Part shown: one piece after another, positions 6,014 to 7,892 of the stretch
How the letters are laid out: each line of letters starts with the position of its first letter
Numbering within the stretch: position 1 is the stretch's first letter
NCBI GenBank assembly: GCA_025356795.1
Contig: JANXRR010000111.1
Location: 1 to 7,892 of the forward strand
From: Bacteroidia bacterium
GTDB taxonomy: Bacteria > Bacteroidota > Bacteroidia > Cytophagales > Cyclobacteriaceae
Direction of reading: 5' to 3'
DNA: 7,892 nt
Translations under genes and position numbers: made by a program
Notes under the pieces: generated by a model
Told to the model about the DNA's origin: nothing
Seen by the model: the letters and a program-made list of their open reading frames with translations, nothing else
The model's database searches: none

Positions 6014-7663
6014 ATGCAGAGTATACTTACATACGTTATCATTTTTTTATTGACCACTTCAACTGCACTTTGCCAGCAAATTATTGAAGGCGAAGTTGTA
6101 GATAAAGAAACTGGTAAACCTATCCCTTTTGCTTCTATTGGCATTGTTGGTACTTCCAAAGGCACAAGCTCAAATTTGGATGGTAAATTCTCTTTGGCAA
6201 GTAGCGAAGTGGTAACGATTAGAGTAACAAGTATAGGGTATGAATCACTTGAAACAACTTCTTCAAGTGCTCGAAAAATCCAACTAAAATCATTGCCTAC
6301 ACAATTAAATGCAGTAGTTGTTTTCTCCAATGAAATCAATCCTAAAAAAGTAGTGCGCAGAGCTTTTGCCAACATTGGCGATAATTACGATAGTCAACCC
6401 TTTCTTCAGAAATTTTTTTATCGGCATTACTGTATGGATGATTTTGTTTATGGACGGCTAATTGAAGCGTTTGCGGATGTTTGGAAGCCCAAAGGGTATA
6501 GGTCAATTCAAAAGGGGGTGGGCAATAATGAAGAGATACGGGTAACACAACTTAGACGAAGTTTAGACAACACAGTAATGGCGCAAGGTCATGAGCCAAT
6601 GTCAGTAGGTTATGTGCTGCAATCTGATATAGTAGGTTATCAAACTCCAGAAAAAAGTGTTCATGTCTCTTTTTATGAAGCTATGAGCAATTTAAAAACG
6701 GATCTCGATAGTTATTACTTTTCATTTAATGGTATTACTAATTATGATGGTCAAGATGTTTTTGAAATCACCTATGAATACAAAAAAGATTCTGCGCAAA
6801 CCACATCTGGTTATTTGAAGCTAACTGACATTACAGGTTCATTGTACATTGCCATGGATACATATACCTTTCTTAAAACAGAAGAGACCAAAATATTTGG
6901 AACGAGCACAGTTAAAACTTCCTCATATTATAGAAAGTATGATAACAAATACTATCCTTATCATTTTATACGCGAAGGCAAAAATCAAACAGTTGGCAAT
7001 AATACCCACTCGTTTCATGTAGAGTTGATGTCAGTAGAAATTAAGAAAGGAGAGAGAGAAAAATTTATTGGCAAACCACTTGTAAAGGAAGAATTGTTGA
7101 AGATACTCTATGATCCCATTTTTTGGAGCAGCAATAGCATTTTGAAAACAACACCATTGGAAGATGATATTATTAAAGATTTGGGTGGGGGCACTTCATT
7201 AAGTAACCAATTCGATCGGTATCATCAGTATGAAATAAATACTACTAATGGAGGTAAAGATGGAGAACAGAAATTCAATTGGTTAAAGGATTATAGCAAA
7301 GACAAAAAAATTCTATTTATCACTTACCTGTCTGATAAATGTGCGGACTATTTAAATGAATTGGAGAGCATAAAGCGTTTAAATAAGTTGTACCGAAATA
7401 ATATCACGTTCGTTATCCTTTCAACCGAACTGAATGAAGCCACGTGGCTGCAAACTACCACAAAGTATAATTTGTTCTCAGATGGTATTATTAACTATCG
7501 AATCGGAGAAAACTCTGGTCTTGTGAAATCATTTCAAATCAGTGAAATACCCGCTTACATTTTAATCGCTAAAAATGGAACGGTTGATTTGAATGCCAAA
7601 CATCCGACTGATCGAATGCTAGAAGATGATTTTAAATTTTTGATTAAAACCCCTAGTAAATGA
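6014..7663 (+). CDS. Secreted CarboxypepD_reg protein with degenerate thioredoxin-like C-terminus
   Basis: A 549-residue envelope protein of unknown role. Residues 1-20 are a signal peptide ending ALC before QQ; the -1 leucine makes C20 a poor lipobox. Residues about 22-105 are a carboxypeptidase-regulatory-like beta-sandwich, with IEGEVVDKETGKPIPFASI and the NLDGKFSL turn. It is not followed by a TonB plug and barrel, so it is not a SusC-type receptor. Residues about 108-400 form a beta-rich region opening with NPKKVVRRAFANIGDNY and FFYRHY, a pattern seen in other Bacteroidota CarboxypepD_reg proteins. Residues about 421-547 look like a TlpA/ResA thioredoxin fold: KKILFITY strand, NITFVILS strand, EIPAYILIAKNGTV with the cis-proline P513, and a PTDRMLEDDF end. 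The active site reads S440-D-K-C443, so the nucleophilic first cysteine of CxxC is replaced by serine and the usual tryptophan is gone; disulfide exchange is unlikely. The start is the first ATG and leads straight into the signal peptide. No ribosome binding site is seen. The domain calls are by eye. Confidence 0.82.
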   Translation: MQSILTYVIIFLLTTSTALCQQIIEGEVVDKETGKPIPFASIGIVGTSKGTSSNLDGKFSLASSEVVTIRVTSIGYESLETTSSSARKIQLKSLPTQLNAVVVFSNEINPKKVVRRAFANIGDNYDSQPFLQKFFYRHYCMDDFVYGRLIEAFADVWKPKGYRSIQKGVGNNEEIRVTQLRRSLDNTVMAQGHEPMSVGYVLQSDIVGYQTPEKSVHVSFYEAMSNLKTDLDSYYFSFNGITNYDGQDVFEITYEYKKDSAQTTSGYLKLTDITGSLYIAMDTYTFLKTEETKIFGTSTVKTSSYYRKYDNKYYPYHFIREGKNQTVGNNTHSFHVELMSVEIKKGEREKFIGKPLVKEELLKILYDPIFWSSNSILKTTPLEDDIIKDLGGGTSLSNQFDRYHQYEINTTNGGKDGEQKFNWLKDYSKDKKILFITYLSDKCADYLNELESIKRLNKLYRNNITFVILSTELNEATWLQTTTKYNLFSDGIINYRIGENSGLVKSFQISEIPAYILIAKNGTVDLNAKHPTDRMLEDDFKFLIKTPSK

Positions 7664-7668
7664 AGTCC

Positions 7669-7892
7669 TTATTTTTTTATATTGGCCAAGTACACCCCTC
7701 CTAGTATTAAAGCCATTCCCAGAAAATGAAAGAAGACCAGCTCCTCTCCATCGAGCACACCCCACATTACAGATACAATGGGCATGATATAAGTTACTGA
7801 ACTTGCATAAAGAGGGGTAGTTATTTTTACTAGCTTATTAAACAAAACAGTTGCAACTGCCGTGCTCATTAAGGCGAGCAAACAAATGAAGC
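7669..7892 (-). CDS. EamA-family (DMT) transporter, 3' part only
   Basis: The minus-strand frame is open from the window edge to a stop at 7671-7669, giving the last 74 residues of a protein that starts outside the window. The residues fit the end of the second EamA repeat of a drug/metabolite-type inner-membrane permease: ICLLALMSTAVATVLFNKLV, then PLYASSVTYIMPIVSVMWG, the conserved GEE after the helix, and a last helix GMALILGGVYLANIKK. Members typically have ten membrane helices and about 290-300 residues; roughly three helices are visible here. The substrate cannot be inferred. The gene converges on the CarboxypepD_reg gene with only five bases between the two stop codons and no room for a separate bidirectional terminator. 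The TTG at 7881 is unlikely to be a start because the frame continues upstream. Confidence 0.85.
   Translation of the reverse strand, partial: FICLLALMSTAVATVLFNKLVKITTPLYASSVTYIMPIVSVMWGVLDGEELVFFHFLGMALILGGVYLANIKK

Noticed and set aside
1..7892. CRISPR array, tRNA, rRNA, complete insertion sequence, or multi-gene defence island
   Set aside because: No regularly spaced repeats, no tRNA- or rRNA-like segments, no transposase or integrase, and the only defence-related gene is the deleted remnant.

Overview
The window looks like a chromosomal segment from a member of the Bacteroidota, most likely the order Cytophagales. The grounds are a BatD-family protein, a secreted CarboxypepD_reg protein with a TlpA/ResA-like thioredoxin end, start codons without Shine-Dalgarno sequences but with AT-rich leaders, and TAnnTTTG boxes (the Bacteroidota sigma factor -7 element) just upstream of two genes. 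The order-level placement is inference; the phylum is fairly secure. Base composition is moderately AT-rich and even across the window.

Layout. The left edge may hold the first 15 codons of a divergent minus-strand gene (1-45). On the plus strand follow a BatD-family membrane-anchored protein (195-1640) and chorismate synthase aroC (1642-2715), separated by one base and probably one transcript. Next is a 250-codon gene (2757-3509) that I read as an internally deleted remnant of a type ISP-like restriction-modification enzyme. It keeps the extreme N-terminal nuclease-like segment and the C-terminal specificity domain, but lacks the helicase and methyltransferase middle. A perfect 8-bp inverted repeat runs into its start codon. 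A DAACS-family dicarboxylate/amino acid:cation symporter follows (3565-4980), then a 348-bp gap with a hairpin and a frameshifted coding-like stretch. After that come an Nfu-type Fe-S carrier with its own promoter box (5329-5910), a secreted CarboxypepD_reg/thioredoxin-like protein (6014-7663), and convergently the 3' end of an EamA-family transporter (7669-7892, minus strand, cut by the window edge).

How they work together. Most are housekeeping or envelope genes with unrelated tasks: aromatic amino acid precursor synthesis, acidic solute uptake, Fe-S cluster delivery and envelope proteins. I see no intact multi-gene defence or mobile system. The parts that deserve a second look are the restriction-modification remnant with its start-codon inverted repeat, the thioredoxin domain whose CxxC has become SxxC, and the decayed reading frame in 5032-5225.
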